From NCBI RefSeq assembly GCF_900104455.1, contig NZ_FNHB01000006.1, positions 1-64,000 of the forward strand: a stretch of DNA of 64,000 nt. Direction: 5' to 3'. The stretch is from Dendrosporobacter quercicolus. Its GTDB lineage: Bacteria; Bacillota; Negativicutes; DSM-1736; Dendrosporobacteraceae. Positions 43,370-52,490 of this stretch are shown here, one piece after another. The notes beneath the pieces are model-generated. The model was not told the DNA's origin. It ran no database searches and was given only the letters and a program-made list of their open reading frames with translations. The first letter of the stretch is position 1, and each line of letters starts with the position of its first letter. Made by a program: the position numbers and the translations under genes.

Positions 43370-43845
43370 GGCGTCACCACCAGGCGGCGATCCTCTTCCC
43401 GATCTTCAATAATAATTCCAGACTCCTTATAGGCTTTCAGCATAAAATGGGTAGTTGTGCCGATGACGCCGTCAATGGTCGCCAGCTTGGTTGAAACAAA
43501 ACTGGCAATTTCTTTTAGGGACTGACCTTCCAGCATAACCAGCAGATCGTAAGCGCCGGACATAAGATAAACGCTGCGTACTTCCGGGAAGCGGTAAATG
43601 CGTTCAGCCAGGGCGTCAAAACCAACTTCGCGCTGGGGTGTAATTTTTACCTCAATCATGGCGGTAACAGTATGAGTGCCGGTTTTTTCCCAATTAATAA
43701 TGGTATGATATTTAATAATTATTTTTTCTTCTTCCAGGGCCTTGATTTCGGCCGCCACTTCTTGCGGGGACCGGTCGAGCATTACCGCCAGCTCGGCAAT
43801 TGGCCGTTTGGCGTCTCTTTCCAGTAATTCCAATAATTGCTTCAT
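43366..43845 (-). CDS. alaR: Lrp/AsnC family regulator (AlaR-like)
   Basis: A 159-residue Lrp-type regulator. An N-terminal helix-turn-helix (RPIAELAVMLDRSPQEVAAE) is followed by a RAM effector-binding domain (RSVYLMSGAYDLLVMLEGQS). ATG 43845 has ggagtg 7 nt upstream. It overlaps alaT by ATGA. Bacillus AlaR is an alanine-responsive activator of alaRT; the same role is likely here. Confidence 0.88.
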   Translation of the reverse strand: MKQLLELLERDAKRPIAELAVMLDRSPQEVAAEIKALEEEKIIIKYHTIINWEKTGTHTVTAMIEVKITPQREVGFDALAERIYRFPEVRSVYLMSGAYDLLVMLEGQSLKEIASFVSTKLATIDGVIGTTTHFMLKAYKESGIIIEDREEDRRLVVTP

Positions 43846-43885
43846 AATGAACACTCCAATCTGTTGATGATCTAAGGTATAGTAT

Positions 43886-44125
43886 GGAAAAATAAAACAG
43901 TTCTCATCCTGTTGAAAGGACGAGAACTGTTCCCGCGGTACCACCTTGTTTAGCCATACGGCTCACTTTAACCCGTTAACGCGGGGCAAGACGGTCAGGC
44001 TTACTGGGACTTTCAGCCTGCGGCTTAAGGAGGGCTTTCTAAATGCGTTCAACGCCGGTTCACAGCAGATTCCGGCTCTCTGTGGAAAAACAGCACCTAT
44101 ACTTTTCCTGTCATTGCCTATTTGC
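43886..44125 (-). promoter_or_regulatory. T-box riboswitch, probable alanine specifier
   Basis: Minus strand carries the T-box core aaggtggtaccgcgg at 43947-43933, followed by the terminator cagttctcgtcc/ggatgagaactg and a T run. Upstream Stem I has an agta loop-E strand, the agagag element, a distal ctgtgaaccgg segment and the specifier context gaac-GCA, where GCA (44046-44044) is an alanine codon. Uncharged tRNA-Ala would bind, favour the antiterminator and switch on alaR-alaT. The specifier call rests on pattern position. Confidence 0.88.
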
Positions 44126-44227
44126 TATTTATTTGTTTAAATAATAGCATAGGACAAAACCTGTTTGCAACTATAATCCTATCAACCTGTCAAAAATAAG
44201 TAAATAAAACAAGAAGGGATGATTAGC

Positions 44228-44698
44228 ATGATCATTGGTAATTTGCATAATCTAAGTAATGAACTGCCTTTTCTGCCGGAGGCTGTCCAAAAAGGAGTAA
44301 AATATCTGGCGGAAACCGATTTCGGCAGTCTGGCCGAAGGCCGGTACCCGATTGACGGCGACAAAATATTGGCGATTGTTTCAAAATATACGCCGCAGCC
44401 CTGGGAAAACTGTAAAGCGGAAACTCATGTAAAGTATATTGACGTGCAATTTGTTGCGGCAGGCGAGGAATTGCTGGGCTACGCGCCGCGCAGCGATGCA
44501 CAGGAGATACTTGAAGACTGTACGCCCCAAAAGGATGCGGTTTATTATAAAACGGTAGCCGGTGAATCCTTTATTCACTTATCCTCAGGCGCTTACGCAG
44601 TCATATTTCCCTGGGATATACACCGCCCCGGCTGCAGCGGCGATCATCAGGCCGAGGTAAAAAAAGTTGTGCTGAAAATCGCTCTTGATTTGGTGTAA
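44228..44698 (+). CDS. YhcH/YjgK/YiaL family protein
   Basis: A 156-residue cupin-like protein of the YhcH/YiaL family (related to the EbgC beta-galactosidase subunit). HVKYIDVQFVAAGEELLGYA near residue 63 and SGAYAVIFPWDIHRPGC near 121 supply conserved metal-binding residues. Family members are implicated in sialic acid or sugar metabolism, but no sugar genes lie nearby. ATG 44228 lies 9 nt after aaggg. Its promoter must overlap the opposite-strand T-box region. Confidence 0.85.
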   Translation: MIIGNLHNLSNELPFLPEAVQKGVKYLAETDFGSLAEGRYPIDGDKILAIVSKYTPQPWENCKAETHVKYIDVQFVAAGEELLGYAPRSDAQEILEDCTPQKDAVYYKTVAGESFIHLSSGAYAVIFPWDIHRPGCSGDHQAEVKKVVLKIALDLV

Positions 44699-44849
44699 GC
44701 AGTCAATCTCCGGTGCTTGCCGGGCAAAGGCTCCCCGAAAATATTTGGAAGCCTGCAAATTTAGCAGGGATTTGTCATTAACTGTAGAATATCAAATCGG
44801 ATATACCGGCTAACCCCTGCATTTTAAATACAGTAGTAAGGTGGATGAG

Positions 44850-45650
44850 ATGAATATTAGAGAAATCAAAAAACTCAAGCTTTACGGATTTAACAATCTG
44901 ACCAAATCCTTAAGTTTTAATATGTATGACATTTGCTATGCCAAGACGCCCGAGCATCGTCAGGCATATATAGAGTATATAGACGAAGAGTATAATGCCG
45001 ACCGCCTTACCAATATTTTAACAGAAGTCGCCAATATTATCGGGGCCAATATTTTAAATATCGCCAAGCAGGATTATGATCCGCAGGGCGCCAGTGTAAC
45101 CATGCTGATATCCGAAGAACCGCTAGTGGTCAAAGCGCCGGCGGAGCCTGAGTCAGAAGCCGTGGTCTGTCATTTGGACAAAAGCCATATCACTGTTCAT
45201 ACTTATCCGGAGAGTCATCCTGACAAGGGCATCAGTACTTTCCGGGCCGATATTGATGTTTCTACCTGTGGTCACATTTCGCCCCTGAAAGCGCTGAATT
45301 ACCTGATCAAATCCTTTAGCTCGGATATTGCCATTGTAGACTACCGGGTTCGCGGTTTTACCCGTGATGTAAACGGCAAAAAGTTTTTCATTGATCATAA
45401 AATCAATTCGGTGCAAAATTATATTGCGCCCAATATTCGTCAATTGTATCAAATGATTGATGTTAATGTTTATCAGGAAAATATTTTCCACACCAAAATG
45501 ATTCTCAAAGAATTTGATTTAGACAATTACTTGTTCGGTACAGCCAAGAAAGAATTACTGACAGGCGAAAAGAAAAAAATCAAACAGCGGCTCAAAAAGG
45601 AAATGTCGGAAATATTTTACGGCCGCAATATTCCCCGGGTTAAAGTTTAA
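44850..45650 (+). CDS. speD: S-adenosylmethionine decarboxylase proenzyme
   Basis: A 266-residue class Ia AdoMet decarboxylase that makes the aminopropyl donor for spermidine. It follows E. coli SpeD closely in length and motifs: [20 protein letters not shown] at the start, the self-cleavage site in [17 protein letters not shown] near residue 110 (Ser becomes pyruvoyl), and [14 protein letters not shown] near 208. ATG 44850 has aaggtgg upstream. No speE is in the window. It ends one base before the convergent lysR stop. Confidence 0.95.
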   Translation: MNIREIKKLKLYGFNNLTKSLSFNMYDICYAKTPEHRQAYIEYIDEEYNADRLTNILTEVANIIGANILNIAKQDYDPQGASVTMLISEEPLVVKAPAEPESEAVVCHLDKSHITVHTYPESHPDKGISTFRADIDVSTCGHISPLKALNYLIKSFSSDIAIVDYRVRGFTRDVNGKKFFIDHKINSVQNYIAPNIRQLYQMIDVNVYQENIFHTKMILKEFDLDNYLFGTAKKELLTGEKKKIKQRLKKEMSEIFYGRNIPRVKV

Positions 45651-46541
45651 TTATTGCACCAATAGTTCCATGAATTTTTGGGCGGCGACAGGAACTGGCA
45701 GACTGGCATGCGTGACTACTCCTAAATAGCGTGAAGGTATCGGCTCATTTACGTTTAGGAGGACGACCTCATTGTCTGCCAGTTCTTTTTGCAGGTATTC
45801 CCTGGCGATAAAGGAAATACCCAGGCCGATTTTCACCAATTCGATCATAATATCAACGCTGTCCAGCTCAATCTCAGGTGTGATCCTGAGATTATGCTGC
45901 TGCAGATATTGGTCAAAAAACAACCGGGTTGTTGAATTTCGTTCCAGCATTAACAGCGGATAACCGCTCAATTGCCGGAGTTCAAGCACTTGCTGCTGCA
46001 AATGGCTGTATTTAGGCCCGGCGATGAATACATCGTGGACTGCCTGCAGGCGGCTGATTGTCAGGTCTTTATCCGGCCTGGCATTCGGTAAATTTATAAT
46101 GCTGATGTCAACCAGGCCTTTGCGCAGTAATTCCGCGCATACCGGCGAAGGCCGGTTGGTAATATTAATTTTGATTTTTGGATAAAGCTGATGAAATTGC
46201 TTAAGATAAGGCAGCAGGAAGTATTTGCAGATCGTGTCGCTGGCGCCAATTTTCAATTCGCCGAGCTGCAGGGCCTGCAGCTCGGCAATACTGCGTTCGC
46301 CGGTTTTAAGAAAGTTAAAAGCCTGTTCGACATGGCTAAACAGCAATTCCCCGGATTTGGTAAGCTTGACCTGCTTGGTATTGCGGAAAAACAATTTACT
46401 GCCAAGCTGCTCCTCCAATTGCTTAATTGACTGACTGACTGCCGACTGTGAAATGTACAGGCTGTTGGCTGCGGCTGAAAAACTTAGTTTACCGGCAACA
46501 TAATAAAAAACTTTATACAGTTCAAAATTGATATTATTCAT
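45651..46541 (-). CDS. LysR-family regulator
   Basis: A 296-residue LysR regulator. The winged helix-turn-helix is at residues 2-60 (SFSAAANSLYISQSAVSQSI), linker helix to about 88, effector-binding domain 90-295. It is divergent from purL, sharing a 95-bp AT-rich promoter region rich in atta repeats, so it may control purL or itself. Target and effector are unknown. Start ATG follows aggagc. Confidence 0.87.
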   Translation of the reverse strand: MNNINFELYKVFYYVAGKLSFSAAANSLYISQSAVSQSIKQLEEQLGSKLFFRNTKQVKLTKSGELLFSHVEQAFNFLKTGERSIAELQALQLGELKIGASDTICKYFLLPYLKQFHQLYPKIKINITNRPSPVCAELLRKGLVDISIINLPNARPDKDLTISRLQAVHDVFIAGPKYSHLQQQVLELRQLSGYPLLMLERNSTTRLFFDQYLQQHNLRITPEIELDSVDIMIELVKIGLGISFIAREYLQKELADNEVVLLNVNEPIPSRYLGVVTHASLPVPVAAQKFMELLVQ

Positions 46542-46635
46542 AAGTGCTCCTAATGAAATAGATTAGAATTATTAATTATTATTATTAATAATAATATATT
46601 ACAATGATAGTTGTAAAGGTTAGGGGGCGGTTCAT

Positions 46636-49600
46636 ATGAGCAGTGTAAAAAGAATTTATGTGGAAAAACGTCCGGGTTTTAATATCCCGGCGCAGGCTTT
46701 GTATGCCGATTTGAAAGAAAGTCTGGGCATAAGCGGATTAACCGCGGTGCGGCTGGTCAATCGCTACGATATTGAAGGAATTAACGAAGCTGAATATTTG
46801 CAAGCCCGCAGTACGGTTTTTTCCGAACCGACGGTTGATGAGGTATATGACGAGGTGCTGCCGGCTGCTTCGTCCGATCTGGTATTTGCCATGGAGTTTT
46901 TACCGGGTCAATACGATCAGACCGCCGATTCGGCTGCCCAGTGTATTCAAATTTTAACGCAGCAGGACCGCCCGGTAATTGTTACGGCAAAGGTGATTGT
47001 CTTAACTGGGACAATCACGGCCGAGGAGTTTAACCGGATTAAAAACTATTGCATCAACGCGGTAGAGTGCCGCGAAGCCTGTCTTGATAAACCGGCAACA
47101 CTGAGGATGATGTCTGAAGACCCGGCCGATGTGGCGGCGCTGACCGGATTTATCCATAAAACAGGCCGGGAGTTGGAATCTTTTATGGCTGAAGCCGGCC
47201 TGGCTATGAGTTACAATGATTTGGTATTTTGTCAAAGCTATTTCAGGGATACCGAACAGCGTGACCCGACCATAACCGAAATAAAGGTCATTGATACTTA
47301 CTGGTCGGATCATTGCCGTCATACGACCTTTTTCACCAGGGTGGATACGGTCAGGTTTGAAAGCGGTTATTTTGTTGAGCCGATTGCCAAGGCCTATGCA
47401 AGGTTTCTTGATGCCAGGAAATATGTTTATGGCGATAAGGACCGCGATATATCACTTATGGATATTGCAACCATCGGGATGAAGGAAATGAAGAAACGCG
47501 GTCTGCTGGCCGATTTGGACGAATCGGAAGAAATCAATGCCTGCAGTATTGCCGTCACGGTTGATGTGGACGGGTATCCGGAAGAATGGCTGGTTATGTT
47601 TAAGAATGAAACGCATAATCATCCTACGGAAATTGAACCCTTTGGCGGTGCCGCCACCTGCCTGGGCGGGGCAATTCGCGATCCTTTGTCCGGCCGTTCT
47701 TATGTTTACCAGGCCATGCGGGTAACCGGCAGTGCTGATCCGCGCCGCCCGGTTCAGGATACCTTACCGGGTAAATTGCCGCAAAAGAAAATTACGACAG
47801 GCGCCGCAGCCGGATATAGTTCTTATGGCAATCAAATCGGTTTGGCTACCGGGCAGGTTACCGAACTATATGACGAGGATTTTATGGCTAAGCGTATGGA
47901 GATTGGCGCTGTAATTGCGGCTGCTCCCAGGGGAAATGTCGTCCGGGGCGTACCGGTCAGGGGGGATGCGGTCCTGTTGGTTGGCGGCCGGACCGGCCGT
48001 GACGGCTGCGGCGGAGCAACCGGCTCTTCCAAGGAACATACCGAGGAATCACTGTTTAATTGCGGCGCGGAAGTCCAGAAAGGCAACGCGCCAACCGAAC
48101 GGAAGATTCAGCGTTTATTTCGTCATGCCGAAGTAAGCAAACTGATTAAGCGCTGCAATGATTTCGGCGCAGGCGGAGTTTCCGTAGCCATTGGCGAGCT
48201 TACCGACGGGGTTAGGATTGATTTGGACAAGGTTTTGAAAAAATATGAAGGTCTTGACGGTACAGAACTGGCAATTTCCGAATCTCAGGAACGGATGGCG
48301 GTTGTCGTCAGCGCAGCAGACGCCCAGGCGTTTATCCGTTATGCCGATGCCGAGAACCTTGAAGCTACGGTGGTAGCCGAGGTAACCGACTGCAACCGTC
48401 TGCAGATGTTCTGGCGGGGCAAGGCCATTGTAGATATCAGCCGGGATTTTCTTAATACCAATGGCGTTTTGCAGTCCACGGCGGTCAGCGTGCAGGCTCC
48501 GGCCGCCGCTGACAGGTTTTTTACCGCCACTCCCGGCTGGGAGGCGGACCATCTTGCCGGCCGCTGGCTGGAGAATTTGCAGCAGTTGAATGTTTGCAGC
48601 CAGAAAGGGCTTGGCGAAATGTTTGACAGCACCGTCGGCGCCGGTACGGTCTTAATGCCGTTTGGCGGCAAATATCAACTTACGCCCAGCGAGGGGATGG
48701 TGGCTAAACTGCCGGTGCTTACCGGCAAAACCGATACGGCCACTGCCATGACGTACGGCTATAATCCGGCGCTGGCCAAATGGAGTCCTTTTCACGGTGC
48801 GCTGTACGCAGTGGTTGAGGCTGCGGCGAAAATTGTGGCGCTGGGGGGAGACTATTCCACCATCCGGCTAACGTTGCAGGAGTATTTTGAGAAACTGGGC
48901 CAGGATGCCGCCAAATGGGGCAAACCGTTCAGTGCGCTATTGGGCGCTTTATACGCCCAACTGGAATTGGGCATTCCGGCCATTGGCGGCAAGGACAGCA
49001 TGTCAGGCACGTTTAAGGACATCAGTGTGCCCCCCACCCTGGTCGCTTTTGCCGTCAATGTGGTAAATGCGAATGCCGTAATTTCGCCTGAGTTTAAAGC
49101 GCCCGGCAATACCGTGGTGATAGTGCCGGCGCTGCGGGATGAATATGAAATGCCTGATTTTGAGGCCTTGCGCCGCAATTTTTCCCAGGTTACCAAGCTG
49201 ATCAAGGCCGGCCGGGTTTTAGCCGCCAATAGTGTGCGTAACGGCGGAATTGCCGCTGCCGTAAGCAAAATGGCCTTTGGCAATAAAATCGGTCTTAAAA
49301 TGACGGAAAATGCCAAGGCTGAAGCTTTATTTTCCGCTGATTACGGTTCGCTGGTATTAGAACTGGCTCCGGCGACCGAACCGGAAAGTGTTTTTGAGGA
49401 TGTTGCTTTTCAAGTGCTTGGCGTAACCCAGCAGGACTACGTGATAGAAGTTAACGGGATAGCCATTGGCCTGGATCAGGCCCAGCAAGTATGGGAACAA
49501 CCTCTGGAAAAGATTTTTCCGACGCAAACCGCCGGGGAAGAAAGCAAAATAAACTTCCAGCCGTATGATACTGCCGGTTCGCGGAAAGCTGCCGTTCGCT

Positions 49601-50403
49601 ATGCTAAGCCCCGGGTGTTTATTCCGGTTTTTCCCGGCACAAATTGTGAATATGATTCAGCCCAGGCTTTCGCCAGGGCCGGTGGCCAGGTTGACACGCT
49701 GGTGATCAGAAATCTGACGCCGAAGGCGGTAGAGCAATCTATTGAGGCCATTGCCCAAGGGATTGAAAATGCCCAGATTGTTATGCTGCCCGGCGGGTTT
49801 AGCGCCGGCGATGAGCCGGACGGGTCCGGTAAGTTTATTGCAGCGATGTTCCGTAATTCGCGGATCAAGGCGGCGGTCATGCAGCTCCTGCGGCAGCGGG
49901 ACGGGTTAATGCTGGGCATCTGCAACGGCTTCCAGGCCTTAATTAAACTGGGACTGGTACCTTATGGCGAAATCACCGATCTGACCGCCGACACTCCTAC
50001 CCTTACGCATAACAGCCTTGGACGTCATGTCTCCTGCATGGTACAAACCCGGATTGTATCGAATCAATCCCCCTGGTTTAATCATGTAAAGGTTGGCGAC
50101 ATTCATACCATTGCCGTTTCCCATGGCGAGGGACGGTTTGTCGCCAATGCGGCAATGCTGGACAAACTGGCGCAGAATGGTCAGATTGCCACCCAGTATG
50201 TTGATTTTTCCGGCAGGCCTGCGATGGCTATTCCTCATAACCCCAATGGCTCAATGCAGGCGGTTGAGGGTATTACCAGCCCGGATGGCCGGGTTTTGGG
50301 GAAAATGGGGCATTCCGAAAGGGTAGGTGCAAATCTTGGCATAAATGTTCCGGGCAATAAAGATCAGCAAATTTTTGCCGCCGGCATCGATTATTTTGGT
50401 TAA
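46636..50403 (+). CDS. purL: Phosphoribosylformylglycinamidine synthase, single-chain
   Basis: A 1255-residue purine-pathway enzyme making FGAM from FGAR, ATP and glutamine. The ATP-binding FKNETHNHPTEIEPFGGAAT is near residue 336, a second synthetase domain follows, and the C-terminal glutaminase domain has the catalytic Cys in LGICNGFQALIKLG near 1098. Bacilli use the split PurSQL form; this large form occurs in proteobacteria and some Clostridia and Negativicutes. Start ATG follows ggggcgg. No other purine gene is adjacent. Confidence 0.95.
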   Translation: MSSVKRIYVEKRPGFNIPAQALYADLKESLGISGLTAVRLVNRYDIEGINEAEYLQARSTVFSEPTVDEVYDEVLPAASSDLVFAMEFLPGQYDQTADSAAQCIQILTQQDRPVIVTAKVIVLTGTITAEEFNRIKNYCINAVECREACLDKPATLRMMSEDPADVAALTGFIHKTGRELESFMAEAGLAMSYNDLVFCQSYFRDTEQRDPTITEIKVIDTYWSDHCRHTTFFTRVDTVRFESGYFVEPIAKAYARFLDARKYVYGDKDRDISLMDIATIGMKEMKKRGLLADLDESEEINACSIAVTVDVDGYPEEWLVMFKNETHNHPTEIEPFGGAATCLGGAIRDPLSGRSYVYQAMRVTGSADPRRPVQDTLPGKLPQKKITTGAAAGYSSYGNQIGLATGQVTELYDEDFMAKRMEIGAVIAAAPRGNVVRGVPVRGDAVLLVGGRTGRDGCGGATGSSKEHTEESLFNCGAEVQKGNAPTERKIQRLFRHAEVSKLIKRCNDFGAGGVSVAIGELTDGVRIDLDKVLKKYEGLDGTELAISESQERMAVVVSAADAQAFIRYADAENLEATVVAEVTDCNRLQMFWRGKAIVDISRDFLNTNGVLQSTAVSVQAPAAADRFFTATPGWEADHLAGRWLENLQQLNVCSQKGLGEMFDSTVGAGTVLMPFGGKYQLTPSEGMVAKLPVLTGKTDTATAMTYGYNPALAKWSPFHGALYAVVEAAAKIVALGGDYSTIRLTLQEYFEKLGQDAAKWGKPFSALLGALYAQLELGIPAIGGKDSMSGTFKDISVPPTLVAFAVNVVNANAVISPEFKAPGNTVVIVPALRDEYEMPDFEALRRNFSQVTKLIKAGRVLAANSVRNGGIAAAVSKMAFGNKIGLKMTENAKAEALFSADYGSLVLELAPATEPESVFEDVAFQVLGVTQQDYVIEVNGIAIGLDQAQQVWEQPLEKIFPTQTAGEESKINFQPYDTAGSRKAAVRYAKPRVFIPVFPGTNCEYDSAQAFARAGGQVDTLVIRNLTPKAVEQSIEAIAQGIENAQIVMLPGGFSAGDEPDGSGKFIAAMFRNSRIKAAVMQLLRQRDGLMLGICNGFQALIKLGLVPYGEITDLTADTPTLTHNSLGRHVSCMVQTRIVSNQSPWFNHVKVGDIHTIAVSHGEGRFVANAAMLDKLAQNGQIATQYVDFSGRPAMAIPHNPNGSMQAVEGITSPDGRVLGKMGHSERVGANLGINVPGNKDQQIFAAGIDYFG

Positions 50404-50421
50404 AACGCTTGCTTCGTGTAC

Positions 50422-50450
50422 TTGACAGGCGGACGCGGGTTTGGTAGGAT
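50422..50450 (+). promoter_or_regulatory. Symporter promoter
   Basis: ttgaca and taggat at 17-nt spacing, just after purL. Predicted start near 50457, at the beginning of the structured leader. Confidence 0.7.
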
Positions 50451-50456
50451 GTACAC

Positions 50457-50582
50457 GGACTACAAACAAGCAAAATTGCCCTGATATGGCAAATCCCTGA
50501 CAATGCAGGGGTTTGCCGCACTGGCTCCGGCTGGAATTAAACTGCTTGTCCTGTGAGGTCTACTCAGGGCAGGCAGTTTTTT
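50457..50582 (+). promoter_or_regulatory. Structured leader with terminator, possible riboswitch
   Basis: The 5' strand acaagca (50466-50472) pairs with tgcttgt (50543-50549) to enclose a region with the hairpin ggcaaatccct/aggggtttgcc (50488-50517) and an alternative ttgcc/ggcaa. The same tgcttgt also forms part of a 14-bp terminator stem (50540-50553 with 50565-50578) followed by T residues. The two folds exclude each other, the layout of a metabolite or tRNA-independent attenuator. I do not recognise a known riboswitch class, and no T-box core is present. The gene starts 150 nt later. Confidence 0.6.
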
Positions 50583-50729
50583 ATTGTACGGTTCAGAAGG
50601 GGTAGCTTCTGATATGCAAAGTGCAAGCAGCGCTTGAGCTTTGGCCCCAGGCTGGGCGCAAGCCGGGTTTTCTAATGCCGAAACGGGCAATTCAGACCCA
50701 AAGTAATCTGTATATCAGGAGTTGGAATA

Positions 50730-52085
50730 GTGAAAAGAGAAACTTTTTCTTCAGGGCTGGCGGTATTTTTGGCTACCCTCGGTTCAACGGTAGGTCTGGG
50801 CAACATCTGGAAGTTTCCCTACCTTACCGGACAATACGGCGGCGGCGCTTTTCTGGCGGTTTATTTGCTGTGCATTGCATTTGTCGGCTTGCCGATTATG
50901 ATTAGTGAATTTTATATCGGCCGTAAAACCAGGAAAAATGCGGTTGGCGCTTTACAGGCCCTGCGCCCTGGCGCCGCCTGGCAGTGTATCGGTATCATGG
51001 GTATATTATCCTCTTATCTGATTATGCTTTTTTACAGCTGTGTTGCCGGCTGGGTTTATTTTTATCTCTTTAAGGCCGTTAAAGGTGATTTTGACGGCAT
51101 TACGATGGCTTCGGCGCAATTGCAATTCAGTGAAGTTGTGCTGGGGCCGGCGGCGCCAATCATCTGGCAGTTTGTCGTTATGGCGGTGGTGGCTGCAATT
51201 CTGGTGATGGGCGTGCGAGACGGAATTGAAAAGATTACCAAGACCTTGATGCCGCTATTGTTTATCCTGATTCTGGTGTGCGACATCCGGGCTTTGACTT
51301 TGCCGGGCGCGAGTGCGGGAATTGATTTTTTGCTGCAGGTCGATTTTGGAAAATTGACGGCAACCGGGGTTTTAACGGCCTTGGGGCTGGCTTTCTTTAA
51401 ATTGTCGCTGGCTATGGGGACAATGATCACCTATAGCAGTTACTTTACTGCGAATAATAATTTATACGCCACTGCGGCCAAAGTGGCTTTGTCGGATACG
51501 CTGGTCTCGTTATTGGCCGGCCTTGCCATTTTTCCAACGGTGTTTTCGTTCGGGCTGGAGCCCAGCGCCGGGCCTGGTTTGTTATTTATGACCATTCCAC
51601 TGGTGTTTTCCCAAATACCTTTCGGTAATGTGCTGCTGGTGGCCTTTTTCTTTTTGACCTCAATTGCGGCAACTACCGCAATGTTGTCATTATTAGAAGT
51701 TCCCCTGGCTTATTTCACCGAGGAACGCAAAATGTCCAGGCCTAAGGCCGCTGTTTTGAACGCCGGGCTGATTGCGGCCATTGGCATTCTAGCCACATTA
51801 TCCGTGGATAAAAGCAGCCTGCTGGGTGCTTACACACTTTTGGACCGGGGCTTCTTTGACTGGTTCGATTATCTGTCTTCTAATATCCTGATGCCTTTGG
51901 GCGGGCTGTTGACCGCCGTCTTTATCGGTCATGTTGTCCGGAAAGAAGATATCCTGCGGGAGCTGTCCAATGATGGACATCTCAAGCTGGGCGGGCTTTT
52001 TAACTGCTATTATTTTACCCTGCGGTATGTAACGCCGGTTTTATTGGTTGTCGTATTTTTGCATGCAGTTGGTGTGATCGGCTAG
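50730..52085 (+). CDS. Sodium-dependent NSS-family symporter
   Basis: A 451-residue LeuT-fold transporter with 11 helices. The TM1 signature TLGSTVGLGNIWKFPYLTGQ is near residue 15, FFKLSLAMGTMITYSSYF near 220 is the TM6 substrate/Na+ region, and the protein ends after helix 11 as many bacterial members do. Substrates are usually amino acids such as tryptophan, tyrosine or leucine; it cannot be fixed here. GTG start lies 8 nt after aggag. It sits behind the structured leader and ends in a GC-rich terminator. Confidence 0.9.
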   Translation: MKRETFSSGLAVFLATLGSTVGLGNIWKFPYLTGQYGGGAFLAVYLLCIAFVGLPIMISEFYIGRKTRKNAVGALQALRPGAAWQCIGIMGILSSYLIMLFYSCVAGWVYFYLFKAVKGDFDGITMASAQLQFSEVVLGPAAPIIWQFVVMAVVAAILVMGVRDGIEKITKTLMPLLFILILVCDIRALTLPGASAGIDFLLQVDFGKLTATGVLTALGLAFFKLSLAMGTMITYSSYFTANNNLYATAAKVALSDTLVSLLAGLAIFPTVFSFGLEPSAGPGLLFMTIPLVFSQIPFGNVLLVAFFFLTSIAATTAMLSLLEVPLAYFTEERKMSRPKAAVLNAGLIAAIGILATLSVDKSSLLGAYTLLDRGFFDWFDYLSSNILMPLGGLLTAVFIGHVVRKEDILRELSNDGHLKLGGLFNCYYFTLRYVTPVLLVVVFLHAVGVIG

Positions 52086-52178
52086 CCGGCATTTTTTTCG
52101 GGCCGCCGATAGCGGGCGGCGCAATACTGCAAAGCGCCTGAAAGGGCCGTCGCCTTTACCGGTGGCAGCTCTTGCCAA

Positions 52179-52235
52179 CCGGGGCGGCCCCTGTTTGCCA
52201 ACTCCAACTGGCAAGCAGGGGCCGTCCCGGGTTTT
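52179..52235 (+). terminator. Symporter terminator
   Basis: A 22-bp stem (ccggggcggcccctgtttgc with one further pair-forming ca, complement at 52209-52230) with two mismatches or wobbles and loop actccaac, followed by gtttt. Confidence 0.75.
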
Positions 52236-52427
52236 GGCGCTCCGGCCGCTGTAGCCGGGACAAGGCGGAAAGTTCTTTTCATAACCATAGCAACATTACC
52301 ATAATAAACGTATAATATAACAAAGCAACTGCATAACCTAATTACTGTATTACAGTGAGCAGCGTCAAATTCTGTTATTGACTGAAAATTAATAAATTAC
52401 GCAATTATACGTCTTTTTGCCATTTGT

Positions 52428-52456
52428 TTGTTCACAGGCCGATTAGCTGGTATAAT
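52428..52456 (+). promoter_or_regulatory. Promoter of the DUF2156 gene
   Basis: ttgttc and tataat at 17-nt spacing. Predicted start near 52463, only about 20 nt before the gggaggg site, arguing against the GTG at 52467 as start codon. Confidence 0.65.
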
Positions 52457-52490
52457 TTAGCTTAGTGTGTGGAATAGGTTCACGGGAGGG

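Noticed and set aside
50457-50582. 6S RNA or T-box as the identity of the leader before the symporter
   Set aside because: No ggtggtaccgcg-type core for a T-box, and the element is too short with a terminator overlapping its closing stem, unlike 6S RNA.
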